The notes: a model not told the origin generated them from the sequence alone. DNA of 64,000 nucleotides from Hippopus hippopus (GCA_946811185.2 OX328109.1:43260129-43324128), one strand, 5' to 3'. Positions 44,771 to 56,436 are shown, numbered from the stretch's first letter. Program-made: numbers and translations.

Positions 44771-44930
44771 CGAGCATAGAAGATAAAAATCTTTCTATCA
44801 TTTTTTTTCTTTTTTCAAGAGCGAAAAGAATTAAATGCAGCACAATTGAAATTCAAGAAACATAAATGTTTTTTTTTTTTAACTTCCTTCCTCTTTTACT
44901 GTTTCCTTCCGGTAATAATTTTCATGCATA

Positions 44931-45155
44931 CTAACCCCCTTTTTTTACACCGTCCCGACTTTTAACGACACAGAGGAAAAGTCCTTTTGAAAATGTAGTT
45001 GAAAAAGGTGAAAATGCTGGTAACCAACATGTTCTCCTTTTTCTACCATGTTTACCACCCTTTTAAAAACAAATTTCAATTATTTTTGTCTGAAAAATAC
45101 TATTAAATTGGTCAGTAATTTTATTGTACTCATTGTCGTTTAGTAAGAGTTAAAT
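44931..45155 (-). repeat. MITE-1 copy, diverged
   Basis: Core GAAAATGCTGGTAACCAACA, right arm TTGTCGTTTAGTAAGAGTTAA. Confidence 0.65.
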
Positions 45156-45164
45156 AGACGTGTT

Positions 45165-45318
45165 AACTCTTAACCAAACGGTAACATTTTGGACTCGACC
45201 AAATCGGAAGCATGTGCAGACGACATAATAAATGTAGCTCAAATGATGATTTCTGTCTTTGAGGGGGTAGAAATATTATGGAAAGAGGAGAAAATGCTGA
45301 TTAATGCCGTTTTAACAT
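45165..45318 (+). repeat. MITE-1 copy, 3' truncated
   Basis: TAACTCTTAACCAAACGGTAAC, GCAGACGACATAATAAATGTAG, core to GAAAATGCTGATTAATGCCG. Confidence 0.7.
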
Positions 45319-45494
45319 AATGTCAGTTACACCGAGGCGACCAATGTACCTATCCTGTAGTTTCTCCACACCAGTATTTTGCATAAGATCTTTTCAAAGC
45401 TACTTGATCTATTCTGTCATTAGAGCATTGGTCGCATTACAAGATCTTTTCAAAGCCACAATACCCTGTCTGACATATGAGCCGGGTGAAGTGT

Positions 45495-45503
45495 GTGTAT
45501 GTA

Positions 45504-45535
<32 letters not shown>

Positions 45536-45565
45536 AGATAAGGGAAGAGAGAGGGAAAGAGAGCT
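45495..45565. repeat. (GT)n/(GA)n microsatellite
   Basis: GTGTGTATGTATGTGTGTGT followed by (GA)n and GATA units. Confidence 0.9.
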
Positions 45566-46327
45566 TTTAAGGGGTTGACTCATGAATAAAGACAAAATGA
45601 TGAGATCGCGTACCGAATGAAAGAATAGATAAATAGGTGATTGATTTGAAGAAATAAGCTGCTTAAATGCTTAAAGAAGATTTTTGTATTCGATATCAGG
45701 TAAGCATAATGGTCAGTCTTTTGTTTTGATAGTTTAAACAGTTAGTACCCCAGGGCTTCGGTTATCAACATACCATTATGGGTTTCCAAGGCTGACCGTT
45801 TTGAATCTATATATAGCTATGGGGATAAAATACTTTTACGTTTCAGTTTCAAACAGAATTGTTTGTTTGGTTTTAGAGACAAACGAGCGTATGCCACTTT
45901 TTCTACATGGTCGTTTAAATCAATCAGTTTGCTACAACGAACAAAGACAGCCTGAAGTATAGTGAAATAATTATTATAATTAAAAACTGTTGAGGTATCG
46001 ATGAACCTCTGTCGTATTTTCAAAAAGGACGAACCCTTAGGCACGTTTTGTAAACTGCGAATAAAACCTGCATATCTAACTTACATGTAAGCCTAGCAGA
46101 TGGCAAAAAGTTGAGCCCAACACATTGTGTGCTCCTTTAATTTGACCAGTGACCCTAGCGCCCACCCCTCCCCGACCCCGAGAGAGAGAGGCCAGACTGT
46201 TGATCAGTAAAAAAGTTGTTCAACAAATTGTAGCAGACATATAAACCAAAATGTTCGAAACCAGTTTCCAAAGCTCTTCATCGTACCATGACGTTTCTAA
46301 AAATAGTTTATGTGACTATGTATATAC
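45566..46327. other. Intergenic, nothing recognised
   Basis: AT-rich. A 75-codon frame on the - strand (45817-46044) has no recognised domain. Confidence 0.35.
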
Positions 46328-46590
46328 GAGCAGTGCTCTGTGAAAAGAGGACTTAATGCATCTGCAAAAAAGTATCGGCTCAGGTCAGCCTGCGCAGTCC
46401 GCGCAGGCTGACCTGGGCCGAAACTTTTTGCTATTGGTCGAATTTCTACATGTCAAAGATCCATTTTACCTCCAGATCCAGTTCAATCGTTAGACTAAAT
46501 GGATTTTATGGATCCCTAGTTATGTGATATATTGATTAATACAATGTATTACGGAGATGCATTAAGCCTCTTTTTGCCATAGCACAGCTC
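46328..46590 (-). repeat. MITE-P copy, full length, reverse
   Basis: GAGCAGTGCTCTGTGAAAAG start, core AGGTCAGCCTGCGCAGTCCG, long right arm ending CATAGCACAGCTC. Confidence 0.8.
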
Positions 46591-46670
46591 ATATGAATGT
46601 ACAAGTCAATAAAGATTCTGTATTTTGTATGATAATTTTCCTGTACATGTATATATCATTAGATATATAA

Positions 46671-46926
46671 GCCATGTCTCGCAAAAGGGGACTTGCTGCA
46701 TCTCTGTTACGCATTATACAAAGAAAGACATCACCTAATTATGGATCCATAATATCTGATTTGTCAAACAACCGACTGGACTATAAGGTAGAATTATCCT
46801 TTGACATGCAGAAAATTTAAAGATAGCGAAAGTTTCGGCCCATGTCAGCCTGCGCGGACAGCGCAGACTGACATGCGTCCATACTTTTCGCAAATGCATT
46901 AAGCCCCTTTTTCACAGAGCATGGCT
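46671..46926 (+). repeat. MITE-P copy, full length
   Basis: GCCATGTCTCGCAAAAGG to TCACAGAGCATGGC; core ATGTCAGCCTGCGCGGACAG. Confidence 0.8.
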
Positions 46927-47148
46927 CATTTATCTTTAAGTTTTAATATGTGTATTTGTAATTATTTTAATTTATAACTTTTATTAATAGTTCGGGTTGT
47001 CATAGTTGTTTTTCATTTCCTAAACCGATTTTCCTTCTAACCAAAATTGTTACACATGATTATCAACAACTTTCGAATGCCTTTTTTTACATACGATTTC
47101 AGTTGTTCCTTTACTATTTCGGATATGTTGAATTCCAATTTTGTATAA

Positions 47149-47650
47149 GTCATGCTCTGTGAAAAGGGGCTAATGCAACTGCTAAAAGTATTGACTCTAG
47201 TCAGCCTGCGCAGTTCGCACAGGATGCTCTGTGTCGATCCTATTTGCTTTTGATAAATTTTCTACATGTCAAAGGACCATTCTACCTCAGGATTAAAGCC
47301 CGACCGGGTAGCTTAGTGGTTAGCGTATTTGACTCGTGACCTGGAGGTTGTGCGTTCGATACCCGGTTGCGGCGAACTTTCTTTCTGGCGATTTTTCGCC
47401 TCTCACCTCTGATGCATGTGAGAAAAGTAGTCAGTGGTATTGGAAAGAAAGTTGTGTCAGTACCGGTGTGAGAAAGTCAGGAAACACATGGATGCGTCAC
47501 TGACCGCCATGATATGACTTAAGCTGTTAAAATGGCGTTAAACTCCAATACAAACAAACCTCAGGATTGAGCCGAAAGTCAGACAAAGTCGGTTATGTGG
47601 ACCAATAATTAATATTGAATTGCTTGCCATATGTAATGCATCAAGGAAGT
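47149..47650 (-). repeat. MITE-P copy interrupted by a SINE
   Basis: Left part 47149-47296 carries the core (GTCAGCCTGCGCAGTTCGCA); right part 47559 to about 47650 resumes with CCTCAGGATTGAGCCG. Confidence 0.75.
47297..47558 (+). repeat. tRNA-headed SINE with target duplication
   Basis: Flanked by CCTCAGGATT at 47287-47296 and 47559-47568. A box TAGCTTAGTGGTTAGCG, B box GTTCGATACCC, tail GGCGTTAAACTCCAATAC with a short A-rich end. A clear retroposition event into MITE-P. Confidence 0.9.
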
Positions 47651-47692
47651 GCTTTTACCATGACACATATATTCAAAATGGTCATATTATAT

Positions 47693-47948
47693 GGCCTGCA
47701 ACACGCGAAAAGGCATTCGGACATTTTCGTAAAGTGTCGTCTCGGATCAACCTGTGCATTCCGCGCAGGCTAATCCAAGACGGCACTTTACGTCTACATT
47801 AGACTGTGTGCTACAGTAGACTTTCTTAAAACTGAAAATTACATAAAAACGGAGTGTCGTTTCGGATTAGCCTGCGCGGAATACGCAGGCTGATCCGAGA
47901 CGATACTTTACGCAAATATCCGAATGCCCCTTTTCGCGTGTTGCAGGC
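47693..47948. mobile_element. 256-bp foldback MITE (GGCCTGCAACACGCG)
   Basis: Inverted ends GCCTGCAACACGCGAAAAGG extend about 40 bp. Two inner hairpins (ATCAACCTGTGCATTCCGCG and ATTAGCCTGCGCGGAATACG) recall the MITE-P core. A second copy begins at 63988 and leaves the window. Confidence 0.85.
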
Positions 47949-48439
47949 AATATTTATACATGTACATAAAACCATGTCTTTTTATGTAACACTTTATATG
48001 TTTTATTGATGAAGAACCAGAAGGTCATAGACCCATGAGGTATATGAAACATATATAAAAACAGTATAATACAATATGGCGAACCTATTCCAATATTATA
48101 AAAGGTAATTCATTTATCCTTTTTAAACATAACTCCCCGTCATTCCATCAGTGTCTACCTTGTTCGAAACGAAAAAGCAAGATAGACAAATGGACTGATG
48201 GGGAATAAACCGAAAACAACATCTGCAAACAATTGCGTAACCAATTTGTATGATAATTCCCTATCACTCCATCTGTATTCAAAGATGAAAATAACCAAAG
48301 GGACTGACAGAAAATTATCACGCTCAGAAACATTTTAGTTTAACAGCTATAACGTTACTTGATTAACCAATCAAATTGACATTAGTATATTACATTTACA
48401 ATATAGTCGTAATACAGCAGAAAACTCTTTTGCAAACAT

Positions 48440-48790
48440 AAAAAAAAAAGTTAAATAGCGAAAATAGCGAAACTAACCATTATGAAATAAGATCAGACTG
48501 TAAATATATATTCAAGCTCAAACGTTAAATACCGAAAACAACGAAAATGGCGAAAGGTACGGAATAAGATCAGACTGTACACATGTGCAGACCGATCCCC
48601 GCTCGCACCTTCACCTAAAGCGCAAAAGTTAAACAGCGGAAATAGGGAAAATAACCAATGGCGTGGGATAAGATCAGACTATGCATATGTGCAAAAATGA
48701 AAGCTAAATGCCGAAAATAGCGAAAAGTATGAAACAAGACCAGACTGTACACATATGCACGCCTACTCTTGTCCACACCTTCAACTAACT
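48440..48790. repeat. Left inverted-repeat cluster beside the LINE
   Basis: About four degenerate units with AGATCAGACTGTACACATG and GTTAAATAGCGAAAATAGCG. The same units occur inverted at 49885-50130. Confidence 0.75.
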
Positions 48791-49825
48791 TATCAAATAG
48801 TTAATAAGTTTGTTTATTTAGGTATCGTGTTTTCTTCAGGCAGTTCATTTTCTAGTGCCCAAAATACTTTATCGGGCCAGTCATTAACAGTAATTTTTAA
48901 ATTGAATAAATACTTACACAGATTTACAAACATTACTGTAAGACATAAGCTGGAACTTTTTGATAGGCTAGTTTTACCAATACTTAACTATGGAAGCGAA
49001 GTTTGGGGATTTCACAGTGGACCATCGTTAGAAAGAGTACATTTACAATATTGTAAACGAGTTTTAGGCGTGAAGAAAAATTGTCAAAATGATTTTATAT
49101 ACGGAGAGTTAGGCAGGGTGCCTCTGCAAAATTACAGATTTTACAACATTATCAAATTTTGGACTAAAATTATTCTAACAGAGGACAAAAAGTTAATTAA
49201 GGTAACATACCAAACACTTTATCAGGATTTACTAGAAAAGCCAAATTGTAAAAATTGGTGTTCTCTTTGCAGGGATTTATTCAATGCATTAGGATTTTCC
49301 GATGCTTGGTATTATCAAACGATAGGTGATGTTAAAATTTTCTTATTATTAGCGAAACAGCGGATTCATGATCAGTTTTATCAAAAGTGGACAGCTCGTT
49401 TAAATAATTCAACTCGTGCTGTTTTCTATAAAAATATTGCTGAGCTTAAATTCCAGCCATACTTAGAAGTACTGAGTGTTGCAAAGGTCAGAACAAGTTT
49501 GTCCCAGCTACGTGTCTCATCACATAGATTATGCGTCGAGACTGGAAGATGGAATAAACCCGTTAGTACACCTTTTAACGATCGTAAATGCTCTTTTTGT
49601 AATGTTCTTGAAGATGAGTACCACTTCGTCATTCATTGCCAAGTTTTTTCAGAATTGAGACAGCAGTTTATACCAAAATATTTCTGGGAACATCCTAGTA
49701 TGTACAAATGTTTAGAACTCATGAATACCGATAATACTAATTTGATAAAAGGGCTTGGTAACTATGTAAACAAAGCATTCATCCTAAGAAATGAAATTCT
49801 GTATAAAAGAACAGCAGATTCGTAG
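48755..49825 (+). pseudogene. LINE ORF2 C-terminal region (357 codons)
   Basis: The open frame covers only the end of a non-LTR retrotransposon ORF2. It has the post-RT region FVYLGIVFSSGSSF, a connection with NYGSEVWGFHSGPSLERVHL, and a terminal zinc motif CSFCNVLEDEYHFVIHC. The reverse transcriptase catalytic part and endonuclease are missing, so it is 5' truncated or captured. The first residues (MHAYSCPHLQ) fall in the repeat cluster and are not LINE-like. No internal stop, suggesting a young copy or constraint. Confidence 0.8.
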
Positions 49826-49884
49826 ATTGACATTTGTGTCCAGACTTCATTTTATACATATTTTTAAATAATGTTTACTATCAT

Positions 49885-50130
49885 GTCATATGAAATATGC
49901 ACAGTCTGATATTGTTTCACATTTGCGTTATTTTCGCTATTTGTACTTTTGTGCTTTGAAGGAAGGTGTAGACCGAGATTGGTCTGCCACATAATATGTA
50001 CAGTCTGATCTTGTTCCACACTCTTCTCTATTTTTTAGATATTTTCGCGCTTTTCGGTTTGTAACTTTTGTTTTTGCACATGTGCACAATCTGATCTTGT
50101 CTCACACTACTGGTTACTTTCTGTATTCTT
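49885..50130. repeat. Right inverted-repeat cluster beside the LINE
   Basis: GCACAGTCTGATATTGTTTC, ACAGTCTGATCTTGTTCCAC and CACAATCTGATCTTGTCTCA are inverted relatives of the cluster at 48440-48790. Confidence 0.75.
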
Positions 50131-50290
50131 GCTGTTAAATTTATGCGCTTAGTCACAACTATATGTGACTTACAGTTCATTTACTATTTAGAGCGTCATA
50201 CCTGAAAGTAAATTATTGTATTGTATCAAATATTCACTGTAAATAGGAAAATAAATGATTGAATTGATGTCATAAGTTGTATCTGTATCG
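50131..50290 (+). repeat. Probable LINE 3' end
   Basis: Ends AATAAATGATTGAATTGATG, a short-repeat tail of the kind many LINEs have. The border is uncertain. Confidence 0.4.
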
Positions 50291-50479
50291 TATTCCTTAT
50301 CTTTTCGGTTAAGGTCAGGTTTTACAACCCCAGTATCGCAAGTTTGATCCACGATAGTTTAGTTTAAACATATTTATTTTACATCGATTGAGAAACAAAT
50401 AATCTCTCTCGATTCTGCTTCCTGGGAACTACACTAGTACTCGCGCCGAATGTGTGGGCTAGTGAAAAATCCCAAAGTT

Positions 50480-50665
50480 GACACCCACTCCCGAGTATCG
50501 AACTCAGGACCTTATGGTTACGAGGCCGACGCTCTACCTCACAACCACGGACACCATCCGCAAAAGAGCGGGTTGTCCTTCAGCAAGACATCTTTACACA
50601 GCCATACTACTGGTAGGAAGCACGAATAGGTACTCTGTGACCGCGAGATGACAGCATTAAAAAAA
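50480..50665 (-). repeat. SINE, reverse
   Basis: The reverse B box GAGTATCGAACTCAGG and A-box region CGCTCTACCTCACAACCAC give a tRNA-like head on the - strand. The tail is poorly defined. Confidence 0.65.
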
Positions 50666-51515
50666 AAACTGTAGAAGCTGACAGTCTGTGAAACCTTATT
50701 GCTGCTTTGATGCTATGAAGTTCATGATTTTTTAACCTGACAGATTTCTTCAGATTTCAAGATAGAATCTTAACCTTTACATGGCCGAATAAACCTTGGG
50801 GAAATTTTCAATCTTAAAAAAAAAACCTTATATGTCAAATCCCTTTCACGACATAGACAAGAAATTGATTTTGGAAGTTAAGTGAAGGGAGCTTACTCTA
50901 CCAACTATATTTCTATACAAAAGGGAGATAATTTGTGTACTTCAAAATGGCTTAAACAGCTTCATTGAGGATTTTAGTCATATCAGGACAATAGCTTACC
51001 TAAGATGACTTTTAACAGTGCCATACTGTTGCTCTGTGGTACCTTGCCCAAAAACACTGCCGCCCCAATGCTGATACCGAAATTTAAAGTAACAAAAAAA
51101 GCCAAATGTAAGCGAAGCGGGTGTTTGAATGGATTTGAATATATATCGTACCATTTAAAAGAATGAAAATTATTGTGAAGATGACAATCTATCATTGTAC
51201 GGTCGATCCAAGTGTTAGTCGCTGACAGAGAAATTAATTTCAAAACTAGGTTAAAACCTGCCCGGTAGCTGTGTCTTTCGGTTACTTTTTGCCTGATTTT
51301 AAAATTTCTTTCTTCTGCCAGCGACTAACATATGGCCCGACCACACGATAACAAACTGTCATTTTCACAATATTTTCCATACTTTTAAATGGTTTGATTC
51401 AAATTTAAACGTATTATGACACCTGCTTTGATATTTTGGCCTTTACTGAGCCTTTAATGAGATTTTTCTGATTACTATTGGCTCTTAAAAAGCACTTCTT
51501 GTTGAGACTACCTTG
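50666..51515. other. Intergenic, nothing recognised
   Basis: AT-rich DNA without a recognised frame. The pair CCAAGTGTTAGTCGCTGACAG (51210) and CTGCCAGCGACTAACATATGG (51316) is inverted and may mark a decayed foldback element. Confidence 0.35.
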
Positions 51516-51518
51516 CAG

Positions 51519-51900
51519 TATACAGCGCTTTACCAAATAATTCTATGTTTAAAGGACCCTAATAAAAAATTGTTTGAAAAACAAGAGAAGAAAACACTGG
51601 TTTACCAGCATTTTACGCTTTTCTTACGAACAAAGTCCGTAACAAAGAAACAAATGAACAAATGCATAGCAGAAATACAGGGACCGTGCAAGATTCGAAC
51701 CTAGAACGCCCGGACGAAAGGCCAACACTATAACCACTGAGTTGTCAGGTATTGTATTTAAATCGGGATGAAGCCATGCATGAAGGAGTGGTCTCCCGTA
51801 ACACTTTTCCCAACAAAGTTTTATTTCATTTTTCAAAGAAAGCACCACACTTTCGTCCTCCAATATTCTGTCAACTTGAACTAGTCTAAAATTTTGTGTC
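51519..51900. repeat. MITE-1 copy split by a SINE head
   Basis: Left part to about 51635 (GAAGAAAACACTGG / CCAGCATTTTACGC), right part from about 51800 (TTTTCCCAACAAAG...GTCTAAAATTTTGTGTC). Between them 51680-51752 is a reverse tRNA-like head (CAAGATTCGAACCTAGAACG, CTATAACCACTGAGTTG). Confidence 0.6.
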
Positions 51901-51908
51901 AGGTTATG

Positions 51909-52146
51909 AGGTTAATAGTTAATATTTTACCAGACGACAAAGTTCTACACTTTTCCAAATTAAAAACATATGCAGACAACAAATTAAATGTAACTAAAAA
52001 TATGAAATATGTCAATCATGGGGAAGAAAACATTGTGGGAAAAGGAGACAATGCATGTCATCAGCATTGTCTCCTTTTCCAACAATATTTTCAAAAGCCT
52101 TTTTCCTCACGGTCTCTAAAAGTCGTGATTGTGTGGTAAAGGGTTA
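51909..52146 (+). repeat. MITE-1 copy, full length
   Basis: TTAATAGTTAATATTTTACCAGACGAC to GTGTGGTAAAGGGTTAA; the loop is altered to GAGACAATGCATGTCATCAG. Confidence 0.8.
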
Positions 52147-52292
52147 AAATTAACGTTTTTCATGCTTGTATTGAGTGATTACCTGGCCATTTTTCCGCAG
52201 TATTTTTGTAGTTTTTATTTTCAAGACAATGTCTGTCTTTTCTTTAAATAATTCTTTTCTGTGTATTGCATATGTTTGATAGTGATATCTCT

Positions 52293-52545
52293 GCTCAACC
52301 CTTTTACCATACAATTCCATGTTTTATCACCCCCTTCCAAAAAAACAAAGAAAAAATTGTTTTAAAGCATTGTGGGAAAAGGAAAAAATGCTGGTAACCA
52401 GCATTTTCTCCTTTTCACACAATGCTTTCCAGAAGTTCAGTGACACACTCAGTCGATCATTTGGCCATATTTAATTTGTCGTCTGTAAATGCTTTCAATT
52501 TGGAAGAGTGTCAAATTTTGTCGTCTGCAACAAAGTTAACTCAAT
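52293..52545 (-). repeat. MITE-1 copy, full length
   Basis: CAACCCTTTTACCATACAATTCC start, perfect core GAAAAAATGCTGGTAACCAG; ends in TTGTCGTCTGCAACAAAG. Confidence 0.8.
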
Positions 52546-53024
52546 GCCTTCTGCAACGAGCCTTCTGCAGTCGAATTTGAAGAAAAAAAGATCTTATAAA
52601 AGACAGAGAAATAAAGTGAATCACGATTTGATAGGTGAATACTAGGGCAAAAGCATTGTTGCCAAGGAAAAATTACTCGTCACGGTTTTTTTTCTTCCTC
52701 TTATAACGTTTATGCTTCAACGCACAATAAAAAGTCGTCCGAAGAAGGTATTGGTTGATCAAATGATACGGTTCTATTTTTAACGCGTACGAATACATAC
52801 AAGGAAGATAAATTGTGAACGTAATATGTAGTGTTTCGAAGTTTAATTACTCACTAAAATGTGTTCTAGTTTGTGAATGCATTCAGCTGTATAAAGGAAA
52901 AGATTTACAATTTTGCTGTCCTTGTCAGGTTGGATAACGTTGTCGATAAAATATTACTATGACGAGGGGTCTAAGTTTCAGTGAGGCTTTTTGGGTAGGT
53001 AATTTTTAATTTTTTTTAAATCTT

Positions 53025-53232
53025 AACCCTTAGGCTGCTAAGCTCGACTCACTGACCTTTTGCGGACAGTGTAGATCAAGATCAGACGGCACAGAACGTG
53101 CAGTCTGATCTTTGATCTACACTGTCCCATAAGGAGATATTTTTTGTCTCCAAAAATAAGTTTGAAGTAGCATTATTCGGGATTTTTACTATCGGTTTGA
53201 AACTTTCATTTTAGTTATTTAGCAGGATAAGG
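53025..53232 (+). repeat. MITE-S copy, full length
   Basis: TAACCCTTAGGCTGCTAAGC to TTTAGCAGGATAAGG, inverted ends; core AGATCAAGATCAGACGGCAC / GTGCAGTCTGATC. Confidence 0.8.
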
Positions 53233-53305
53233 GATGATACTACTGCTACAATTACTACTACTACTACTTTTACTACTACTACTAGTTTTTCTACTACTAC
53301 TGGGA
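53233..53305. repeat. (ACT)n trinucleotide array
   Basis: CTACTACTACT runs immediately before a SINE head. Confidence 0.9.
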
Positions 53306-53492
53306 TTCTGTGTGTCTCAGTGGTGAAGTGTCGGACTCGTAACCTGGAGGCCCTGGGTTTTAGCCTCACTGTCCCAGAAGCACTGGGTCTTTCGTGGGAG
53401 TGTCCTTGGGTAAGACACTCTAGAGTCCTAGCCAAGTACCGGTACTCGTTAAGCCCAGGACATACATGTATAAGCGAGCTTTTGTTGTGAGT
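53301..53492 (+). repeat. tRNA-headed SINE, 3' truncated
   Basis: GTCTCAGTGGTGAAGTGTCG head, body TCTTTCGTGGGAGTGTCC and GGGTAAGACACTC. Followed directly by another ACT array, so the SINE interrupts the trinucleotide run. Confidence 0.8.
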
Positions 53493-53505
53493 AACTGCTA
53501 CTACT

Positions 53506-53536
<31 letters not shown>

Positions 53537-53605
53537 TCTACTACTACTACTACTACTAATGCTACTACTACTACCAGTTCTTCTTCTTCTACTTCTTCTA
53601 TATAG
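53493..53605. repeat. (ACT)n/(TTC)n trinucleotide array
   Basis: Continuation of the run at 53233, ending in TTCTTCTTCTAC. Confidence 0.9.
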
Positions 53606-53735
53606 ATGAAGACAGAGATACTATTGAAGAAAGATAAGATACGTAAATTATTATTTATATTGTTTTTGTCGATGAAAAGAAACACTGTGATGAATGGAGA
53701 AATTGATCCTATTGGAATTCTGCAGCAAAGAAAAT

Positions 53736-53998
53736 GAGCCATGCTCTGGCAAAGGGGGGTTTAATTCATCTCCGTGATACATTAATCCAAGGAAGACATC
53801 ACAAAATTATGGATCCATCAAATCCATTTTGCCCAACAAACGATTGAATCATGGTGTAGAATGGTCCTTGGATATACAGAAAAATGAACCAATAGCAAAA
53901 AGTATCAATCCATGTCAGCCTGCGCGGACTGCGCAGGCTGACATGAGTCGATACTTTTTTGCAGATACATTAAGCCCCCTTTTCATTGAGCATGGCTC
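53736..53998 (+). repeat. MITE-P copy, full length
   Basis: GAGCCATGCTCTGGCAAAGG to GAGCATGGCTC, the best-preserved ends; core ATGTCAGCCTGCGCGGACTG. Confidence 0.85.
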
Positions 53999-54209
53999 AA
54001 ATTTAACAATACAGTGCTGTAAAAAGCCAACCACGATAAATGAATCGAAATATTTCTATACTGGGAAGTTTAAACTATTAGTTCATTCATCAAAAGAGTC
54101 AGGAAAAACAATAATGACAAATGAAGATACATGTAGTATGCATTTTGAGATATTTTCCCATTTGCTGCGATGTTTTCTAAAGCAATATACGGTAAGAAAA
54201 AAAGTTATT

Positions 54210-54416
54210 AACCCTTAACCTGCTAAATAAATTTTATAAAACTTTCAAGCCGATAGTAAATACCTGAATATTGACATTTAAAAGTTATTTTGGAAGAAAA
54301 CTATTTCCTAATCGGATGGGGTAGATCCAAGTTCAGACTGCACGTTCTGTGTAGTCTGATCTTGGTCTACACTGTCCGCAAATGGTCATTGAGTCGCGCT
54401 TAGCAGCCTAAGGGTT
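54210..54416 (+). repeat. MITE-S copy, full length reference
   Basis: TTAACCCTTAACCTGCTAAA to TTAGCAGCCTAAGGGTTAA gives both inverted ends; core GTTCAGACTGCACGTTC / TAGTCTGATCTTGG. Confidence 0.85.
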
Positions 54417-54814
54417 AAAAAGTAAGGGTTAAAAAGGTACAGGTAATTTTAAAGGGGACGAGAAACGTTGATCTATACATGGACTGACTGGCCTTTCTCT
54501 TATCGCAACTTAACTCCCTATGGCCTAGAATTAATTATTTTGGGCCAGAATAAGCTGGAGTACAAAGTAACGAACAGTGTCGATCCGGGTTCAGATCAAA
54601 AATGTGCAGACGACATTTTCTGTCTTTCGTAAGATTAAAAATACCGATCCTCTTTTGCCACAGTGTATTTATAGATTAAACTTTAATATCCAAATCGTGT
54701 TTTTATATATTCAAAAATGTCTGTTTTAAAACTATTTCAGGAAGCTAAAAGTTAAGGCGTTTCGTGTAAAAGAGTTTAATTTCTTTCTAAACGATCCAAT
54801 GAATAGATTTTTAA

Positions 54815-55442
54815 AGGCCCACGAGCAGCCAAAAGTAAAAAAATTCGGGAATCAAAATTCAGGCATAGTAGCCAACTTTACTTGCAGATGTTTTTTCCCT
54901 GTCAGTGACTGAAACTTTGACTGACTGCACCGTAAGACATTGTCAGACTCGAGCCAGGGATCGAGCCCACGACCCCCTGCTTTCAAGTCCTGCACGCCAC
55001 AGACTGAGCTACCGGGGCTCGGCCCATACTTTTACAGATACATCTTTACTCGTTTTCAGCCAGTTTTTTTTTTAACCCATTTCATCTTTATTTTATGAAA
55101 CTATAATCATTCCTGTGTCTTCATACCAAATGTTACCCCTGACAGTTGCAAGATGGCACAGATTACGACCAATAGAAAATGCATTTCATTCTCTTGGAGC
55201 CATCAAAAGAACTACTGTTGTCGTTTCCGGTTTTAAATCGAACACAAATTCCTTGAGTTTCTTTATCTCGTATACCATATTTATCGATTATAAATCTATG
55301 TTTACACAGCTGACCAATATCTGAACCATTCTAAACACTATAGCATTTTTCAGTGGCTGTAAAGATGTATCTGAAATAATTTGGATTAAATTTTCCTAGG
55401 TTTTGACTCCCGAATCGTTTACCTATGGCCGATAATGGGCCT
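54815..55442 (+). mobile_element. TTAA-flanked element, 628 bp, carrying a SINE head
   Basis: TTAA at 54811-54814 and 55443-55446; ends AGGCCCACGAG and, inverted, AGGCCCATTAT. Interior shared with 57484-58071 in reverse: TTTTCAGCCAGTTTT, ATTTTATGAAACTATA, AAAATGCATTTC, GTCGTTTCCGGTTTT. A reverse tRNA-like SINE head lies at about 54930-55022. Confidence 0.8.
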
Positions 55443-55674
55443 TTAAATAACGAACAAGACTTTCTACTTATTTATAGAATACATGTAAAGTAAATAGATA
55501 CGATGAAATGCGATACGGTTTCAACATGTTATCTTTGGCAGATGCAATTTATTTTGTGACAGACTCGTAACGAGTCCTCTGTCGGAATTTAGGAGTCAAA
55601 GCAAAATTCAATACGCATTAGGAAACGAAACAACTTTTTTTCAAACCTGTTTAAAAAAAACAAGCCGTAGTATT

Positions 55675-55800
55675 AACGCCCCTCGGGAAGTAGACTTTTA
55701 AAAGCATTGCAGGAAAAAGGAGAAAATGCTGGAAACCAGCCATTTTCTCCTTTACTCACAATGATTTCTACCTTTTCAAGGCAGACCCTATCACTTAAGC
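55675..55800 (-). repeat. MITE-1 copy, partial
   Basis: GGAGAAAATGCTGGAAACCAGC core, AACGCCCCTCGGG left of it. Confidence 0.7.
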
Positions 55801-55857
55801 CACAAATTCAATACGTATTAGGAAACGAAAAAGTCCCTTTCAAAAACAAACCGATGT

Positions 55858-55945
55858 GTTAACGCCCCTGAGGAAAAGCATTGTAGGAAAAGGAAAAAAC
55901 GCTGTCGTCTGCAAGTTCTTTCAATTTGGACAATTGTAAAGTGGG
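55858..55945 (-). repeat. MITE-1 fragment
   Basis: GTTAACGCCCCTGAGG, then the hairpin's first half and GTCGTCTGCAAGTTCTTTC; the inner hairpin is deleted. Confidence 0.6.
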
Positions 55946-56084
55946 TTTTTTTTTTGTGTAGTGCATATATATAGTGCATATATATCTACATATTTGTAGA
56001 ATACATGTAAAAAGCAAATATAAAAAAGATAAAATGTGATACGGCGTCTCCATATTATTTTCTTCGACAGACGACACTAGTCTT

Positions 56085-56310
56085 TTTGCAGCAGACGACT
56101 TTTGAAAACATAGTGGCCAGAGGAGAAATTGCTCGTAGAGTAGTTTTTAGACGCCAAGCCAAATAAAATTCAATTTTCATTATTAGGAAACAGTACAGGT
56201 AGCTTATAGTCCTTCACCAAGCAAATCTATATTTGGACGATCCGAAAGGTGAAGTCTTTTGAAAACATTGCGGAAAAAGGACAAATTGCTCGCAACGAGT
56301 CGTTTGAGGG
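56085..56310 (-). repeat. Two MITE-1 remnants
   Basis: GACTTTTGAAAACATAGTGG (56098) and GTCTTTTGAAAACATTGCGG (56253), each followed by AATTGCTCG; neither keeps a full hairpin. Confidence 0.5.
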
Positions 56311-56436
56311 AAGTAATATGAAGGGTAAAATTAAATTAAGAAAAAAAAAACAAGTTGCTTAAACAGAGAGAAATTCTAAATATATCAAGCAAGCATCCAA
56401 GAGACACTAAAAACGTCCTTGCTATCAAAGGGATCG

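Noticed and set aside
45817..46044. 75-codon frame on the - strand as a gene
   Set aside because: No recognisable domain, splice context or partner exon.
47300..47380. tRNA gene
   Set aside because: SINE head with a 10-bp target duplication around the whole unit.
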